A stretch of DNA of 64,000 nucleotides from Microbacterium sp. No. 7 (GCF_001314225.1 NZ_CP012697.1:1302001-1366000); one strand, 5' to 3'; counted from the stretch's first letter, positions 52,174-62,050 are shown. Notes: generated by a model not told the origin, from the letters alone. Translations and numbers: made by a program.

Positions 52174-54858
52174 GTGGCAGACCGCAAAGCGCTCGGGGGC
52201 AAGAAGCTCGTCATCGTCGAGTCGCCGACCAAGATGAGGTCGATCCAGGGATACCTGGGCGACGGATATCAGGTGCTCAGCTCGGTCGGACACATTCGCG
52301 ACCTCGCGGACAAGAAGGACATCCCCGCCGATCTCAAGAAGACGTCGGTGGGCAAGTACTCGATCGACATCGAGAACGGCTTCACTCCGCTCTACGTCGA
52401 GAGCGAGCGCGGCAAGAAGACCGTCGCCGAGCTCAAGCGCGCGCTGAAGGACGCCGACGAGCTCCTGCTCGCCACCGATGAGGACCGCGAGGGCGAGGCC
52501 ATCGCGTGGCACCTGCTGCAGGCGCTGAAGCCGAAGGTCCCCGTCAAGCGCATGGTGTTCCACGAGATCACCAAGGAGGCCATCCAGGCCGCCGTCGAGC
52601 ACACCCGCGACCTCGACGTCGCGCTCGTCGACGCGCAGGAGACCCGCCGCATCCTCGACCGCCTCTACGGCTGGGACGTCTCCGACGTGACCCGTCGCAA
52701 GGTCGGCCAGGGCACGTCGGCCGGCCGCGTGCAGTCGGCCGCGACGCGCCTCGTCGTCGACCGCGAGCGCGAGCGGATGGCGTTCGTCTCCGCCTCGTAC
52801 TGGGACATCGTCGCGAACGCGACGCCGCGCGACGGCGCCCCGCAGCCGTTCTCGACGCGCCTCGCGCGCCTCGACGGCGCGCCGCTGGCCCGCGGCACCG
52901 ACTTCGACGACACCGGCGCCCTCAAGAAGGCCGTCGTCGTGCTCAGCGAGGACGACGCCCGCGCGCTCGGCGCCGCGATCGAGGCGGCGGGCATCGCGAC
53001 GGTCGCCTCGATCGAGGCGAAGCCGGGCACCCGCAGCCCCAAGCCGCCCTTCACGACCTCCACGATGCAGCAGGAGGCCGGGCGCAAGCTCTCGATGAGC
53101 GCGAAGCACGCGATGGGCGTGGCGCAGCGTCTCTATGAGAAGGGGTACATCACCTATATGCGCACCGACTCGATCGCGCTGTCGGCGCAGGCGGTCGCGG
53201 CGGCGCGCGCGCAGGCGGTCGCGCTCTACGGCGACCGTGCTGTGCCGGCAAGCCCCCGCACGTACAAGAGCAAGAGCAAGAACGCGCAGGAGGCGCACGA
53301 GGCGATCCGCCCCTCGGGCGAGGAGTTCCGCCGGCCCGCCGACGTGGCATCCGGCCTCGATCGCGACGAGCAGCGGCTGTACGAGCTCATCTGGAAGCGC
53401 ACGATCGCCTCGCAGATGTCCGACGCCGCCTACGAGACCACGACGGTCGTGCTGGAGATCGACGCCGACGGACGCACCGCGTCGTTCACCGCCTCGGGCA
53501 CCGTCTACACCTTCAAGGGCTTCCTGGAGGCCTACGAGGAGGGGCGCGACGAGCGTCGCGGCGACGCCGACTCGAGCGACGACCAGTCGCTGCCGCAGCT
53601 CGCGGTCGGTCAGCAGGTCGGCCTCACCGAGATCGAGCCCAAGGGGCACGCGACCACGCCGAAGCCCCGCTACACCGAGGCGAGCCTCGTCAAGGCGCTG
53701 GAGGAGAAGGGCATCGGGCGTCCCTCGACGTTCGCGAGCATCATCGACGTCATCCTCGAGCGCGGGTACGTGACCAAGCGCGGGCAGGCGCTCGTGCCGA
53801 GCTGGCTCGCCTTCTCGGTCGTCCGCCTGCTCGAGCAGCACTTCACCGATCTCGTCGACTACGACTTCACCGCCGCGCTCGAAGACGACCTCGACGCGAT
53901 CGCCCGCGGCGAGCAGCAGCGCGTCGCGTGGCTCAACGAGTTCTACTTCGGCTCCGACCGGCACGTCGGCCTGCGCAACATCGTCGACAACCTCGGCGAG
54001 ATCGACGCGCGGGCGATCAACTCGACGCCCATCGGCGACGTCGCGACGCTGCGCTTCGGGCGCTACGGACCCTACCTCGACGTGCCCGGCGAGGAGGAGG
54101 GCAGCTCGCGCATCGTCAACGTGCCCCCCGACCTCGCCCCCGACGAGCTCACCCCCGAGAAGGCGCGCGAGCTCATCGAGGCCCCGGTCGCGGGCGACCG
54201 CGTGCTGGGCGTGCACCCCGAGACGGGCAGGACGATCGTCGTCAAGGACGGCCGCTTCGGCCCCTACGTGCAGGAGCTCGTGCCCGAGCCCGAGGAGCCC
54301 GCGGAGCCGCCCAAGCGCGGCGCGAAGAAGGCCGTCGCGCCCAAGCCGCGCACGGCGTCGCTGTTCACGTCGATGTCGGTCGACACGATCGACCTCGATC
54401 AGGCGGTGCGGCTGCTGTCGCTGCCGCGCGTGGTCGGCGTCGACCCCGAGACGGACACCGAGATCACCGCGCAGAACGGACGCTACGGGCCGTACCTGAA
54501 GAAGGGCACCGACTCGCGCACGCTGCAGAGCGAGCAGCAGCTGCTCGACATCACCCTCGAGGAGGCGCTCGCGATCTACGCGCAGCCCAAGTACGGGGCG
54601 CGGGCGGCGTCGAGCGCGCTCAAGGAGTTCGACGCCGATCCGGTCAGCGGCAAGCCGATCAAGGTGAAGGACGGCCGGTTCGGCCCGTACGTCACCGACG
54701 GCACGACCAACGTGACGATCCCGCGCGGCCAGACGCCCGACGACATCACGTTCGAGATCGCCGTGCAGATGCTCGCCGACAAGCGCGCGAAGGGGCCCGC
54801 GCCCAAGCGCACGACGACCCGGCGGACCACGACGCGGAAGACCCCGGCGAAGAAGTGA
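52174..54858 (+). CDS. topA: DNA topoisomerase I
   Basis: 894 residues. Type IA enzyme that relaxes negative supercoils. The Toprim domain (KLVIVESPTKMRSIQGYL, then DREGEAIAW) precedes the catalytic Tyr328 in YITYMRTDS. The C-terminus carries several repeated GRFGPYV/GRYGPYL modules in place of Cys4 zinc fingers, and ends in a Lys/Arg/Thr-rich tail, as in actinobacteria. GTG 52174 has AAAGGA 7-12 bases upstream; a TAGGGT at 52145-52150 is the likely -10. It overlaps the tmk GTG by 4 bases. Confidence 0.95.
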   Translation: MADRKALGGKKLVIVESPTKMRSIQGYLGDGYQVLSSVGHIRDLADKKDIPADLKKTSVGKYSIDIENGFTPLYVESERGKKTVAELKRALKDADELLLATDEDREGEAIAWHLLQALKPKVPVKRMVFHEITKEAIQAAVEHTRDLDVALVDAQETRRILDRLYGWDVSDVTRRKVGQGTSAGRVQSAATRLVVDRERERMAFVSASYWDIVANATPRDGAPQPFSTRLARLDGAPLARGTDFDDTGALKKAVVVLSEDDARALGAAIEAAGIATVASIEAKPGTRSPKPPFTTSTMQQEAGRKLSMSAKHAMGVAQRLYEKGYITYMRTDSIALSAQAVAAARAQAVALYGDRAVPASPRTYKSKSKNAQEAHEAIRPSGEEFRRPADVASGLDRDEQRLYELIWKRTIASQMSDAAYETTTVVLEIDADGRTASFTASGTVYTFKGFLEAYEEGRDERRGDADSSDDQSLPQLAVGQQVGLTEIEPKGHATTPKPRYTEASLVKALEEKGIGRPSTFASIIDVILERGYVTKRGQALVPSWLAFSVVRLLEQHFTDLVDYDFTAALEDDLDAIARGEQQRVAWLNEFYFGSDRHVGLRNIVDNLGEIDARAINSTPIGDVATLRFGRYGPYLDVPGEEEGSSRIVNVPPDLAPDELTPEKARELIEAPVAGDRVLGVHPETGRTIVVKDGRFGPYVQELVPEPEEPAEPPKRGAKKAVAPKPRTASLFTSMSVDTIDLDQAVRLLSLPRVVGVDPETDTEITAQNGRYGPYLKKGTDSRTLQSEQQLLDITLEEALAIYAQPKYGARAASSALKEFDADPVSGKPIKVKDGRFGPYVTDGTTNVTIPRGQTPDDITFEIAVQMLADKRAKGPAPKRTTTRRTTTRKTPAKK

Positions 54859-55520
54859 GCGCCCGGCGGGGGCTGTGGATCACCCTCGAGGGCGGCGACG
54901 GCGCGGGGAAGACCACCCAGGCGACGCTGCTCGAGCAGTGGCTGCGCGACCGGGGCCGCACGGTCGTGCGCACCCGCGAGCCCGGCGGGACCGACGTGGG
55001 CGCGCTCGTCCGCGACATCGTGCTGCACCATCGCGGCGACATCGCGCCGCGCGCCGAGGCGCTGCTGTACGCGGCCGACCGGGCGCACCACGTGGCATCC
55101 GTCGTGCGCCCCGCGCTCGAACGCGGCGACGTGGTGATCCAGGACCGCTACCTCGACTCGTCGGTCGCCTACCAGGGCGCGGGACGCGTGCTGGATGCCG
55201 GCGAGGTGCGCGACCTGTCGCTGTGGGCCGCCGAGGGCGCCCTGCCCGACGTCACGGTGCTGCTCGACCTCGACCCCGCGCTCGCGCGGCGGCGGCTCGA
55301 CGCCGCGGACAAGCCGTTCGACCGGCTGGAGGTGGAGAAGGCCGAGTTCCACGAGCGCGTGCGCGCCGCGTTCCTCGACCTCGCCGCCGCGGAGCCCGGG
55401 CGCTTCCTCGTGCTCGACGCGGCGCGTCCGGTCGACGACCTCGCCGCCGCCATCCGCGCGCGCGTGCGATCGGCGCTCTCGGCCGAGCACGCCCCGGCGT
55501 CCGCGCCCGAGCCGTCCTGA
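54855..55520 (+). CDS. tmk: Thymidylate kinase
   Basis: 221 residues. dTMP + ATP to dTDP. P-loop EGGDGAGKTTQ, TREPGGT motif, DRYLDSSVAYQG (DRY/H motif) and the DLDPALARRR segment are present. GTG 54855 overlaps the topA stop (GTGA). Its last codons lie in a tandem repeat. The topA-tmk-holB order is conserved in actinobacteria. Confidence 0.94.
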   Translation: MSARRGLWITLEGGDGAGKTTQATLLEQWLRDRGRTVVRTREPGGTDVGALVRDIVLHHRGDIAPRAEALLYAADRAHHVASVVRPALERGDVVIQDRYLDSSVAYQGAGRVLDAGEVRDLSLWAAEGALPDVTVLLDLDPALARRRLDAADKPFDRLEVEKAEFHERVRAAFLDLAAAEPGRFLVLDAARPVDDLAAAIRARVRSALSAEHAPASAPEPS

Positions 55521-55581
55521 GGGCTGCCGCGCCGAGCTGTTCTGAGGCTGCCGCGCGGAGCTGTTCCGAGGCTGCCGCCCA
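55509..55581 (+). repeat. Three-copy tandem repeat, 24-25 bp
   Basis: Copies at 55509-55533, 55534-55557 and 55558-55581 share GAGCTGTTCTGAGGCTGCCGC with few changes. The first overlaps the last codons and stop of tmk; the rest lie before the holB promoter. Confidence 0.75.
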
Positions 55582-55602
55582 GGAGACGTCGGAGGCGGCG
55601 GC

Positions 55603-55608
55603 TAGGCT
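55603..55608 (+). promoter_or_regulatory. -10 element for leaderless holB
   Basis: TAGGCT with a 6-nt spacer (GACGGG) before GTG 55615. Confidence 0.55.
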
Positions 55609-55614
55609 GACGGG

Positions 55615-56799
55615 GTGACCGCCGCCGACCTCGCACCGCAGCCCGGGACGGACGCCCCGTGGACCGAGGCTCCGTGGACGGAGGCATGGGGTCAGCCCGA
55701 GGCGGTCGAGCGGCTGCGCGCGGCGGCGTCCGATCCGGCGCAGCTCGCCCACGCGTGGCTCATCACGGGCCCGCCCGGCTCGGGGCGGTCGACGCTCGCC
55801 TCCGCCTTCGCCGCCGCGCTCATCGCCGACCCCGGCAACGAGGCGGCCATGCGGCAGGTGCTCGCCGGAACGCACCCCGACCTCACGGTGCTGCGCACGG
55901 AGGGCGTGATCATCTCGATCCGCGATGCGCGCGCGCTCGTCGAACGGTCGGCGTTCGCCCCCTCGCTGGGACGGTACCGCGTCATCGTGATGGAGGACGC
56001 CGATCGTATGTCGGAGCGCACGAGCAACGTGCTGCTCAAGGCCCTCGAGGAGCCGCCCGAGCGCACCGTCTGGATCCTGTGCGCGCCGAGCGACGCCGAC
56101 CTCCTGCCCACGATCCGCTCGCGGGTGCGCACGCTGCGCCTGCGCGAGCCCGGCATCGACGCGGTCGCGCGGCTGCTCGTCGCGCGCACCGGCGTCGATC
56201 CGCAGCTCGCCGAGCGCTGCGCGCGGCACGCGCAGCGGCACATCGGCATGGCGCAGCGCCTCGCCACCGACGAGCGCGCGCGGGCACGCCGCGACGAGAC
56301 CCTCACGGCCGCGCTCGGGGTGCGCGGCGTCGGCGACGCCGTGGAGGTCGCGGGGCGCATCGTGCAGCTGGCCACCGACGACGCGAAGGCGCTCACCGCC
56401 GAACGCGACGAGGCCGAGCGCTCGGCGCTGCTGCGCACGCTCGGCATCGCCGACGGCGCCGCCGTGCCGCACGCCGTGCGCGGGCAGCTGAGCGCCCTCG
56501 AAGAGGAGCAGAAGCGCCGCGCCACCCGCAGCCTGCGCGACGGCATCGACCGCGTGCTCACCGACCTCGAGTCGATGTACCGCGACACGCTCATGCTGCA
56601 GTTCGGGCGGCGGGACGGCCTCATCAACCGCGAGCTCGCCGCCGAGCTCGCGGCGCTCGCGGGGATGTGGACGCCGGCGCGCACGCTGACCGTGCTCGAC
56701 CGCATCCGCGCCACGCGCGCGAACCTGGAGCAGAACGCGGCGCCGGCGCTGGCGCTGGAGAGCCTGCTGATCACCGTCGTGAGCGGAAGGATCCCGTGA
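55615..56799 (+). CDS. holB: DNA polymerase III subunit delta'
   Basis: 394 residues. Clamp-loader AAA+ protein: GPPGSGRSTLASAF replaces Walker A Lys by Arg, fitting a subunit that does not hydrolyse ATP. ERTSNVLLKALEEPPERTVWILCAPS and TIRSRVRTLRL are the typical later motifs. No zinc Cys cluster is seen, unlike gamma/tau. It assembles with DnaX (also encoded in this window) to load the sliding clamp. Start GTG 55615 is supported by the leaderless -10. Confidence 0.92.
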   Translation: MTAADLAPQPGTDAPWTEAPWTEAWGQPEAVERLRAAASDPAQLAHAWLITGPPGSGRSTLASAFAAALIADPGNEAAMRQVLAGTHPDLTVLRTEGVIISIRDARALVERSAFAPSLGRYRVIVMEDADRMSERTSNVLLKALEEPPERTVWILCAPSDADLLPTIRSRVRTLRLREPGIDAVARLLVARTGVDPQLAERCARHAQRHIGMAQRLATDERARARRDETLTAALGVRGVGDAVEVAGRIVQLATDDAKALTAERDEAERSALLRTLGIADGAAVPHAVRGQLSALEEEQKRRATRSLRDGIDRVLTDLESMYRDTLMLQFGRRDGLINRELAAELAALAGMWTPARTLTVLDRIRATRANLEQNAAPALALESLLITVVSGRIP

Positions 56800-58358
56800 G
56801 ACGTCCCCTTGCCCTCGCCGTGCTCGTCGTCGCCACGCTCGGCCTGTCGGCCTGCATCCCCGGCTTCATCGAGCCCAAGCAGCCCATCGGCGGAGGCGTG
56901 GCGTCGCCCGCGCCGTCGCGGACGCCCGTCGTGGAGGGCGCGCCGGCCGGCTTCGAGCGGTTCTACGCGCAGACGCTCGACTGGTCGGAGTGCAGCGGGG
57001 CCGACGACGGGGCCTACGACTGCACCGAGGTCACGGCTCCGCTCGACTGGGCCGACCCGGATGCCGGCGAGATCCGGCTCGCGGTCATCCGCCGCGCCGC
57101 GGACGGCGGCGACGCGATCGGCTCGCTGCTGACCAACCCCGGCGGCCCGGGGGCGAGCGGCTACGACTTCATCGCCGACACCGTCTCGTACGCGGTGGGC
57201 GAGGACCTGCGCCGCGTCTACGACGTCATCGGCTTCGATCCGCGCGGCGTCGGCCGGTCGACCGCGGTCACCTGCTTCGACGCGCAGGGCATGGACGCGT
57301 TCCTCTTCGACATCCCCGCGGCGCCGCGCGGCAGCGGCGAGTGGACCGCCGAGCTCACGGAGCGCAACGAGCGGTTCGTCGCGGCCTGCGAGGCCGGCAG
57401 CGACGGCATCCTTCCCCACGTCACGACCGACAACGCGGCGCGCGACATGGACCTGCTGCGGGCCGTGCTGGGCGACGAGGAGCTGCACTACCTCGGCTAC
57501 TCGTACGGCACCTTCCTCGGCGCGGTCTACGCGAAGCTGTTCCCCGAGCGGGTCGGCAGACTCGTGCTCGACGGGGCGATCGATCCCTCGATCCCCGGCA
57601 TCGCGGTCGGCGAGACGCAGGCGGTCGGGTTCGAGGCGGCGCTGCGCAGCTACATGGCGCACTGCCTGGAGGGGCGCGACTGCCCGTTCCGGGGCAGCGT
57701 TGACGACGCCATGTCCGACCTGGGCACGCTCTTCGCGAGCGTCGACCGGTCGCCGCTCACCGCGAGCGACGGCCGCGAGCTGGGCGCCGACACGCTGCTG
57801 ACGGCGATCGTCGCCTCGCTGTACACCGAGGACAACTGGACCTACCTCACGATGCTCCTCGACGACGCGCTGTCGGGCGATGCGCGCATGGCCTTCCTGC
57901 TCGCCGACTTCTACTACGGGCGCTCGCCGTCGGGCGGATACGACGACAACTCGACCGAGGCGTTCACGGCGTACAACTGCATGGACTATCCCGCGGAGAC
58001 CGATGACACCGCCCTCGCGGCGTCGAAGGCGCGCATCGCGCAGGAGGCGCCCACGATCGCCCCCTACTGGGAGGGCGTCGACACGTGCGAGGCGTGGCCG
58101 TATCCGGCGACGGGCGTGCGCGAGACGATCGCCGCCGAGGGCGCGGCGCCGATCCTCGTCGTGGGCACGACGGGCGATCCCGCGACGCCGTACGAGTGGG
58201 CCGTGGCGCTCGCCGATCAGCTGTCGTCGGGCGTGCTCGTGACCCGCGAGGGGGAGGGCCACACGGGCTACGGCCAGGGCAACCGGTGCGTCGACGAGGC
58301 GGTCGAGACGTACCTCGTCGACGGCACGGTGCCGCAGGACGGGCTCGTGTGCCGGTGA
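56796..58358 (+). CDS. Lipoprotein alpha/beta hydrolase with TAP-like C-terminus
   Basis: 520 residues. A lipoprotein signal with lipobox LSAC places lipidated Cys20 after a short hydrophobic segment. The hydrolase fold has LLTNPGGPGASGYD (oxyanion), nucleophile Ser236 in GYSYGT, Asp in VGTTGDPATPYEWA and His in GEGHTGYG. The family (tripeptidyl aminopeptidase/SlpD-like) removes short peptides or related groups outside the membrane. Four or more Cys suggest disulfides. GTG 56796 overlaps the holB stop. Confidence 0.9.
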   Translation: MRRPLALAVLVVATLGLSACIPGFIEPKQPIGGGVASPAPSRTPVVEGAPAGFERFYAQTLDWSECSGADDGAYDCTEVTAPLDWADPDAGEIRLAVIRRAADGGDAIGSLLTNPGGPGASGYDFIADTVSYAVGEDLRRVYDVIGFDPRGVGRSTAVTCFDAQGMDAFLFDIPAAPRGSGEWTAELTERNERFVAACEAGSDGILPHVTTDNAARDMDLLRAVLGDEELHYLGYSYGTFLGAVYAKLFPERVGRLVLDGAIDPSIPGIAVGETQAVGFEAALRSYMAHCLEGRDCPFRGSVDDAMSDLGTLFASVDRSPLTASDGRELGADTLLTAIVASLYTEDNWTYLTMLLDDALSGDARMAFLLADFYYGRSPSGGYDDNSTEAFTAYNCMDYPAETDDTALAASKARIAQEAPTIAPYWEGVDTCEAWPYPATGVRETIAAEGAAPILVVGTTGDPATPYEWAVALADQLSSGVLVTREGEGHTGYGQGNRCVDEAVETYLVDGTVPQDGLVCR

Positions 58359-58463
58359 TCCACCGCCCGCGGCCGTGCGCCTCCGTGCGGCATCCGGCTC
58401 GGTTCGCCCGCGGGGCCGCGAACGTGTAAGATCGTTGCTTGTGCACGCGCCCTGGCGCGGCCC

Positions 58464-58539
58464 GCCGCCTTAGCTCAGACGGCAGAGCGATTCACTCGTA
58501 ATGAATAGGTCGAGGGTTCGATTCCCTCAGGCGGCTCCA
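58464..58539 (+). tRNA. tRNA-Thr (anticodon CGT)
   Basis: GCCGCCTTAGCTCAG...AGGCGGC, discriminator T and encoded CCA (58537-58539). The anticodon stem ATTCA/TGAAT encloses CTCGTAA with anticodon CGT. TAAGAT at 58427-58432 is a plausible -10. Its 3' end abuts the phage-like region and is a probable attachment site. Confidence 0.95.
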
Positions 58540-58540
58540 G

Positions 58541-58580
58541 AAAAAGCCCCGGTCAGACACAAATCCGACCGGGGCTTTTC
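58541..58580 (+). terminator. Strong terminator after tRNA-Thr
   Basis: 13-bp perfect stem AAAAGCCCCGGTC (58542-58554) with GACCGGGGCTTTT (58567-58579) and a 12-nt loop; A and T runs flank it, so it works on both strands. Confidence 0.85.
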
Positions 58581-58666
58581 GCTTGTCGGAAGCCCTTCGT
58601 GTAGCAGGCGTGTAGCAGGAGGGGCACCTAGCCCAGTGCCAGAGTGGGTCGCTACGCTGGTGAATC

Positions 58667-59068
58667 ATGAAGGAACTCAGCTCACAGCCGACTCTCAGTG
58701 AGGTGGTCGCGATCGTCCGCGTCGTCGATGGCAAGGTCGCCGACCTCCTCGAGGAGTCGGATGCGGCGCCTGAGATCATCCTCCGCGAGCGCGACATCAG
58801 CATGCACGGCTGGGGGTCGGAGACCAGGGCTGAAGTTGTTGCGGTGACCGTGCGGTGGCAGTGGCAGTCCCGCACCCGCGGGCTCCGTGACGCTGCCGTC
58901 ACCGTGATCGAAACGGTGATCGGCGGCCGGGGCGCTGGAGGGGACGGGTGGGGCGAGATCGCACAGTACGCCTCCACGGGGCTCCTGACTGCCGATGAGG
59001 CTCGCACCTTCGCGACGCTCGCACTGTCCGGCCTGCTCCCCAAGCGAGCGGGGTGGAGCGAGCTGTGA
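58667..59068 (+). CDS. Hypothetical phage-region protein, 133 residues
   Basis: Starts MKELSSQPTLSEVVAIVRVV. TACGCT (58653-58658) ends 8 nt before ATG 58667, so it may be leaderless or nearly so. Mixed alpha/beta composition, no membrane helix. GTG of the next gene overlaps its stop by 4 bases. No family recognised. Confidence 0.6.
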   Translation: MKELSSQPTLSEVVAIVRVVDGKVADLLEESDAAPEIILRERDISMHGWGSETRAEVVAVTVRWQWQSRTRGLRDAAVTVIETVIGGRGAGGDGWGEIAQYASTGLLTADEARTFATLALSGLLPKRAGWSEL

Positions 59069-59385
59069 GCTGGAACTACCTACAGCTGGAGATCATCCCC
59101 GATGACGCGCTCGTGCGCCCGCTGATCGGTCCTGGTGGCATGTCGCGGCAGAAGGCGCACCGCGAGGTCGCCGCCCTGCTGACGCGCTTCGCGGGTATCC
59201 ATGCGCCAGCATGGGCGCTCGTAAAGGCGTGGCGGGAAGGTGCGAAGGACGACACGGTTTACGCAGGCCCGTTCGTCTGGGCGATCTACGAAACAGACGA
59301 TCCGCAAGCGGGCGCGCAGCAGTGGATCGACGACTACATCGCGACTCTGCGCGCCCAGGGGGTCGAGGTTGGGGTGGCGTGGTGA
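59065..59385 (+). CDS. Hypothetical phage-region protein, 106 residues
   Basis: GTG 59065 overlaps the previous stop. Sequence begins MSWNYLQLEIIPDDALVRPLIG and includes YAGPFVWAIYETDDPQAGAQQWIDDYI. Soluble, acidic. No family recognised. Its stop overlaps the next GTG, so the three genes form one coupled unit. Confidence 0.6.
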   Translation: MSWNYLQLEIIPDDALVRPLIGPGGMSRQKAHREVAALLTRFAGIHAPAWALVKAWREGAKDDTVYAGPFVWAIYETDDPQAGAQQWIDDYIATLRAQGVEVGVAW

Positions 59386-59825
59386 GTGACCTGCCCGACG
59401 GGTACATCGTGCGCTACCGGCCCGCGAAGGCCAACGCAATTGGGGCGCGCGACACCTGGCGCATCACCTACCAGGCCGGGGATCAGGAGTGGACGGAGAA
59501 GGTCTACGCGGCCGGCGATGTTCCATCTGCGATCGCGCGGCACCAGGCTGCGGGCGCACCGACGAAGCGCTCCCGCGCGTCGGTCGAGGGCGCGCGTGAC
59601 GCGGCGGTCGTGAAGGGTGCTGCCGAGGGCGTCCCGCACTGGAAGCTCGCGCGCAGGCACGGCCTGACCATCACCGCGGTCGGCCGCATCATCGAAGCGG
59701 CGCAGCGCGAAGAGCGCAGAGCCCGTCGGCCACGGTTCGTTGAGGAAACGCGAGAGGGGCACACCCCCGTCCGCCGCCTCCGGCTGCGTGGACCGGCGAC
59801 CGTGCGATTCGAGCCAGGCGCCTGA
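59382..59825 (+). CDS. Phage-region protein with helix-turn-helix
   Basis: 147 residues from GTG 59382. The N-terminal half is beta-rich (DGYIVRYRPAKANAIGARDTWRITY), the kind of fold seen in AP2/SAM-like integrase arms. A helix-turn-helix follows (GVPHWKLARRHGLTITAVGRIIEAAQ), with a basic tail. It is likely DNA binding, possibly an integrase-arm-like or regulatory protein. The exact role is unknown. Confidence 0.6.
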   Translation: MSDLPDGYIVRYRPAKANAIGARDTWRITYQAGDQEWTEKVYAAGDVPSAIARHQAAGAPTKRSRASVEGARDAAVVKGAAEGVPHWKLARRHGLTITAVGRIIEAAQREERRARRPRFVEETREGHTPVRRLRLRGPATVRFEPGA

Positions 59826-59882
59826 AGGCACGCTGTTCTCGTTCGCTCCACTAACATCAGGGGGACGACCTAGGGGGATCTG

Positions 59883-62042
59883 ATGCCATCTGGTGCTGCA
59901 ATTGGGAGCGGCGCGAAGGCCGACACATCGCACTTCCGGCTAGACATACAGGGCCTGCGGGCGGTCGCCGTGCTCGTCGTGTTCGCCGATCACATGTTCG
60001 GATGGCCCGCCGGCGGCTTCCTGGGCGTCGACGTGTTCTTCGTGATCTCCGGGTTCCTCATCACCGGCCTGCTCCTGCGTGAGTACGACCGGACGGGCCG
60101 GATCTCGTTCAAGCGGTTCTATGTTGGGCGGCTCAAGCGGATCGTCCCCGCGGCGACCGTCGTGATTCTGTTCACGCTCGCGTTCTCGTGGGCGTTGTTC
60201 ACGAACCAGCGCGCTGCGACGGTGACGTGGGACGGCTTGTGGGCGTTCCTCTTCGGGGCCAACTGGCGGTTCGCCGCTACGGGCACCGACTACTTCCAGC
60301 AGGGCGGCGCCGTCTCGCCGTTACAGCACTACTGGTCCCTGTCCGTCGAGGAGCAGTTCTACTTCATCTGGCCCTGGCTCCTGCTCGGGCTCCTCGTTCT
60401 CTTCGCGCGTCGCGGCCCCCTGAGCGACAAGCGAGCGCGGATCATCGCCGGATCGACCATCGGCGTCATCTCCATGGCGTCGTTCGGGTGGGCGCTCCTA
60501 CAGTCCGCATCGCAGCCGACGGTCGCGTACTTCTCGACCTTCACTCGCGGATGGGAGCTGGGTGTCGGTGCGCTCATCGCGATCGCAGCACCCCTGGTCG
60601 CCGGCATCCCCACCAAGTTGCGGACGATCATGGCGTACGCGGGTTTGGTGGGCATCTTCGCCGCCTGCTTCGTCATCACACCCGAATCAGCATGGCCCGC
60701 ACCGTGGGCATTGTTGCCCGTCGCGTCGACGGCGCTTGTCATCATGTCAGGCGTCGGTCAGCCCGCCCCTTACATGGTGCCGTTGACGAACCGCGTGTCC
60801 GTCTTCGTCGGCAACATCTCGTACAGCCTCTACCTCTGGCACTTTCCCGTCATCATCTTCGGGCACGCCCTCTACCCAAATGCCGGGATCTGGGTGTACA
60901 TCGGGATCGCGATTGTGGGATTCGCGCTCGCCACCGCCCAGTACTACGCGCTTGAGGTTCCTATCTGGAAGAGCCCGCTTTGGAGTGGCAAGAAGGGCTC
61001 GTGGCGACGCTGGCGATATGACCACATCGATGGCATCAAGTACGGATCGGCGTCGGCGTTCGTCGTCCTGTCGATCGCTGTCGTCGGTACGACTTTCGCG
61101 CCATCGCCCGTTACCATAGCGGTGCAAGAGCCACGCCCGACACCCTCTACATCTGAAACCACCGCTGCGCCCGAGACGGCCATGAGCCTGCTCAGCTCGC
61201 ACATCGTCGATGGCCTGCGTGCACAGACTTGGCCAGCAAGCCTCACCCCGTCAATTGATGAGGTGGGCCCCGACTCGAAAGCGCAGGCCTGGGTCGGCGA
61301 CGGATGTCTCGCGCTCGAACGCGGCGCAGAATCTGACCCGAGCGAGACGGCCGCGCGTTGTCTCTACGGTGACCCTGAGGCACCGAACACTGCGGTGCTT
61401 GCAGGCGACTCGATGGCGATCAGCTGGCTACCCGCGGTGCTGGGCGCTCTCGGGCCGGATTGGTCAGTGCGCGTGCTCACTATGCAGCAATGCCCGTTCG
61501 CATCTGTGAGCGTTCAGAAGGGCGATGGGAGCACGCACGAGGAATGCGACACATTCCACGCCATAACGCGAGCGCTCATCCAAGAGCTATCTCCCGATCT
61601 AGTCATCCTTTCCCAGGCAGACACAACGCTCGGTCGCGTCCTCGGCGCGCAGTCCGAACATGAAGCCGCGGGAATGGTTAGTGCGGCAACCGTTGAGACA
61701 GTACAGAGCTACGCCACAGCGGCCGCGCGCGTGGTGATCCTTGGCGCACCTCAGAGTATTCCAAACATTCTGGATTGCTACTCTGCGACTAGTGAGCCAT
61801 CCGCATGTATCGGCAGGGTGCAAAGCCTGCATGGGACCAACGAGAGGCTATTGGCGGAAAGCATAGCGGGCCTCGGCAATGCCGCCTTTGTCTCGGCTAC
61901 ACCGTTCCACTGCTGGCGTGAAGAATGCCCTCCTTTCATTGATGGCTATATAGTCATGGCCGACGGCGCGCATCTATCCCAGGCGTACTCCGCGCGTTTG
62001 GGTGATCCGCTCAGAGATGCACTGTTCACCGGCCAAGACTAG
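59883..62042 (+). CDS. O-acyltransferase, OafA/YrhL type (AT3 + SGNH)
   Basis: 719 residues. The N-terminal Acyl_transf_3 membrane domain (about 10-390) has FRLDIQGLRAVAVLVVFADH, GGFLGVDVFFVISGF and the HYWSLSVEEQFYF motif. A periplasmic-side SGNH domain (about 430-719) has GDS with Ser510 and the MADGAHLS catalytic Asp/His pair near 694-698. Such enzymes O-acetylate surface polysaccharide or peptidoglycan. TAGGGGGATCTG precedes ATG 59883. It lies next to the tail-spike gene, so it may be a lysogenic conversion gene that changes the phage receptor. Confidence 0.9.
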   Translation: MPSGAAIGSGAKADTSHFRLDIQGLRAVAVLVVFADHMFGWPAGGFLGVDVFFVISGFLITGLLLREYDRTGRISFKRFYVGRLKRIVPAATVVILFTLAFSWALFTNQRAATVTWDGLWAFLFGANWRFAATGTDYFQQGGAVSPLQHYWSLSVEEQFYFIWPWLLLGLLVLFARRGPLSDKRARIIAGSTIGVISMASFGWALLQSASQPTVAYFSTFTRGWELGVGALIAIAAPLVAGIPTKLRTIMAYAGLVGIFAACFVITPESAWPAPWALLPVASTALVIMSGVGQPAPYMVPLTNRVSVFVGNISYSLYLWHFPVIIFGHALYPNAGIWVYIGIAIVGFALATAQYYALEVPIWKSPLWSGKKGSWRRWRYDHIDGIKYGSASAFVVLSIAVVGTTFAPSPVTIAVQEPRPTPSTSETTAAPETAMSLLSSHIVDGLRAQTWPASLTPSIDEVGPDSKAQAWVGDGCLALERGAESDPSETAARCLYGDPEAPNTAVLAGDSMAISWLPAVLGALGPDWSVRVLTMQQCPFASVSVQKGDGSTHEECDTFHAITRALIQELSPDLVILSQADTTLGRVLGAQSEHEAAGMVSAATVETVQSYATAAARVVILGAPQSIPNILDCYSATSEPSACIGRVQSLHGTNERLLAESIAGLGNAAFVSATPFHCWREECPPFIDGYIVMADGAHLSQAYSARLGDPLRDALFTGQD

Positions 62043-62050
62043 CAGCACCC

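Noticed and set aside
58492..59043. Minus-strand frame ending in RLRESNPRPIHYE
   Set aside because: The tail is a familiar false protein end produced by translating a tRNA (here tRNA-Thr), and the frame is opposite a better-supported gene.
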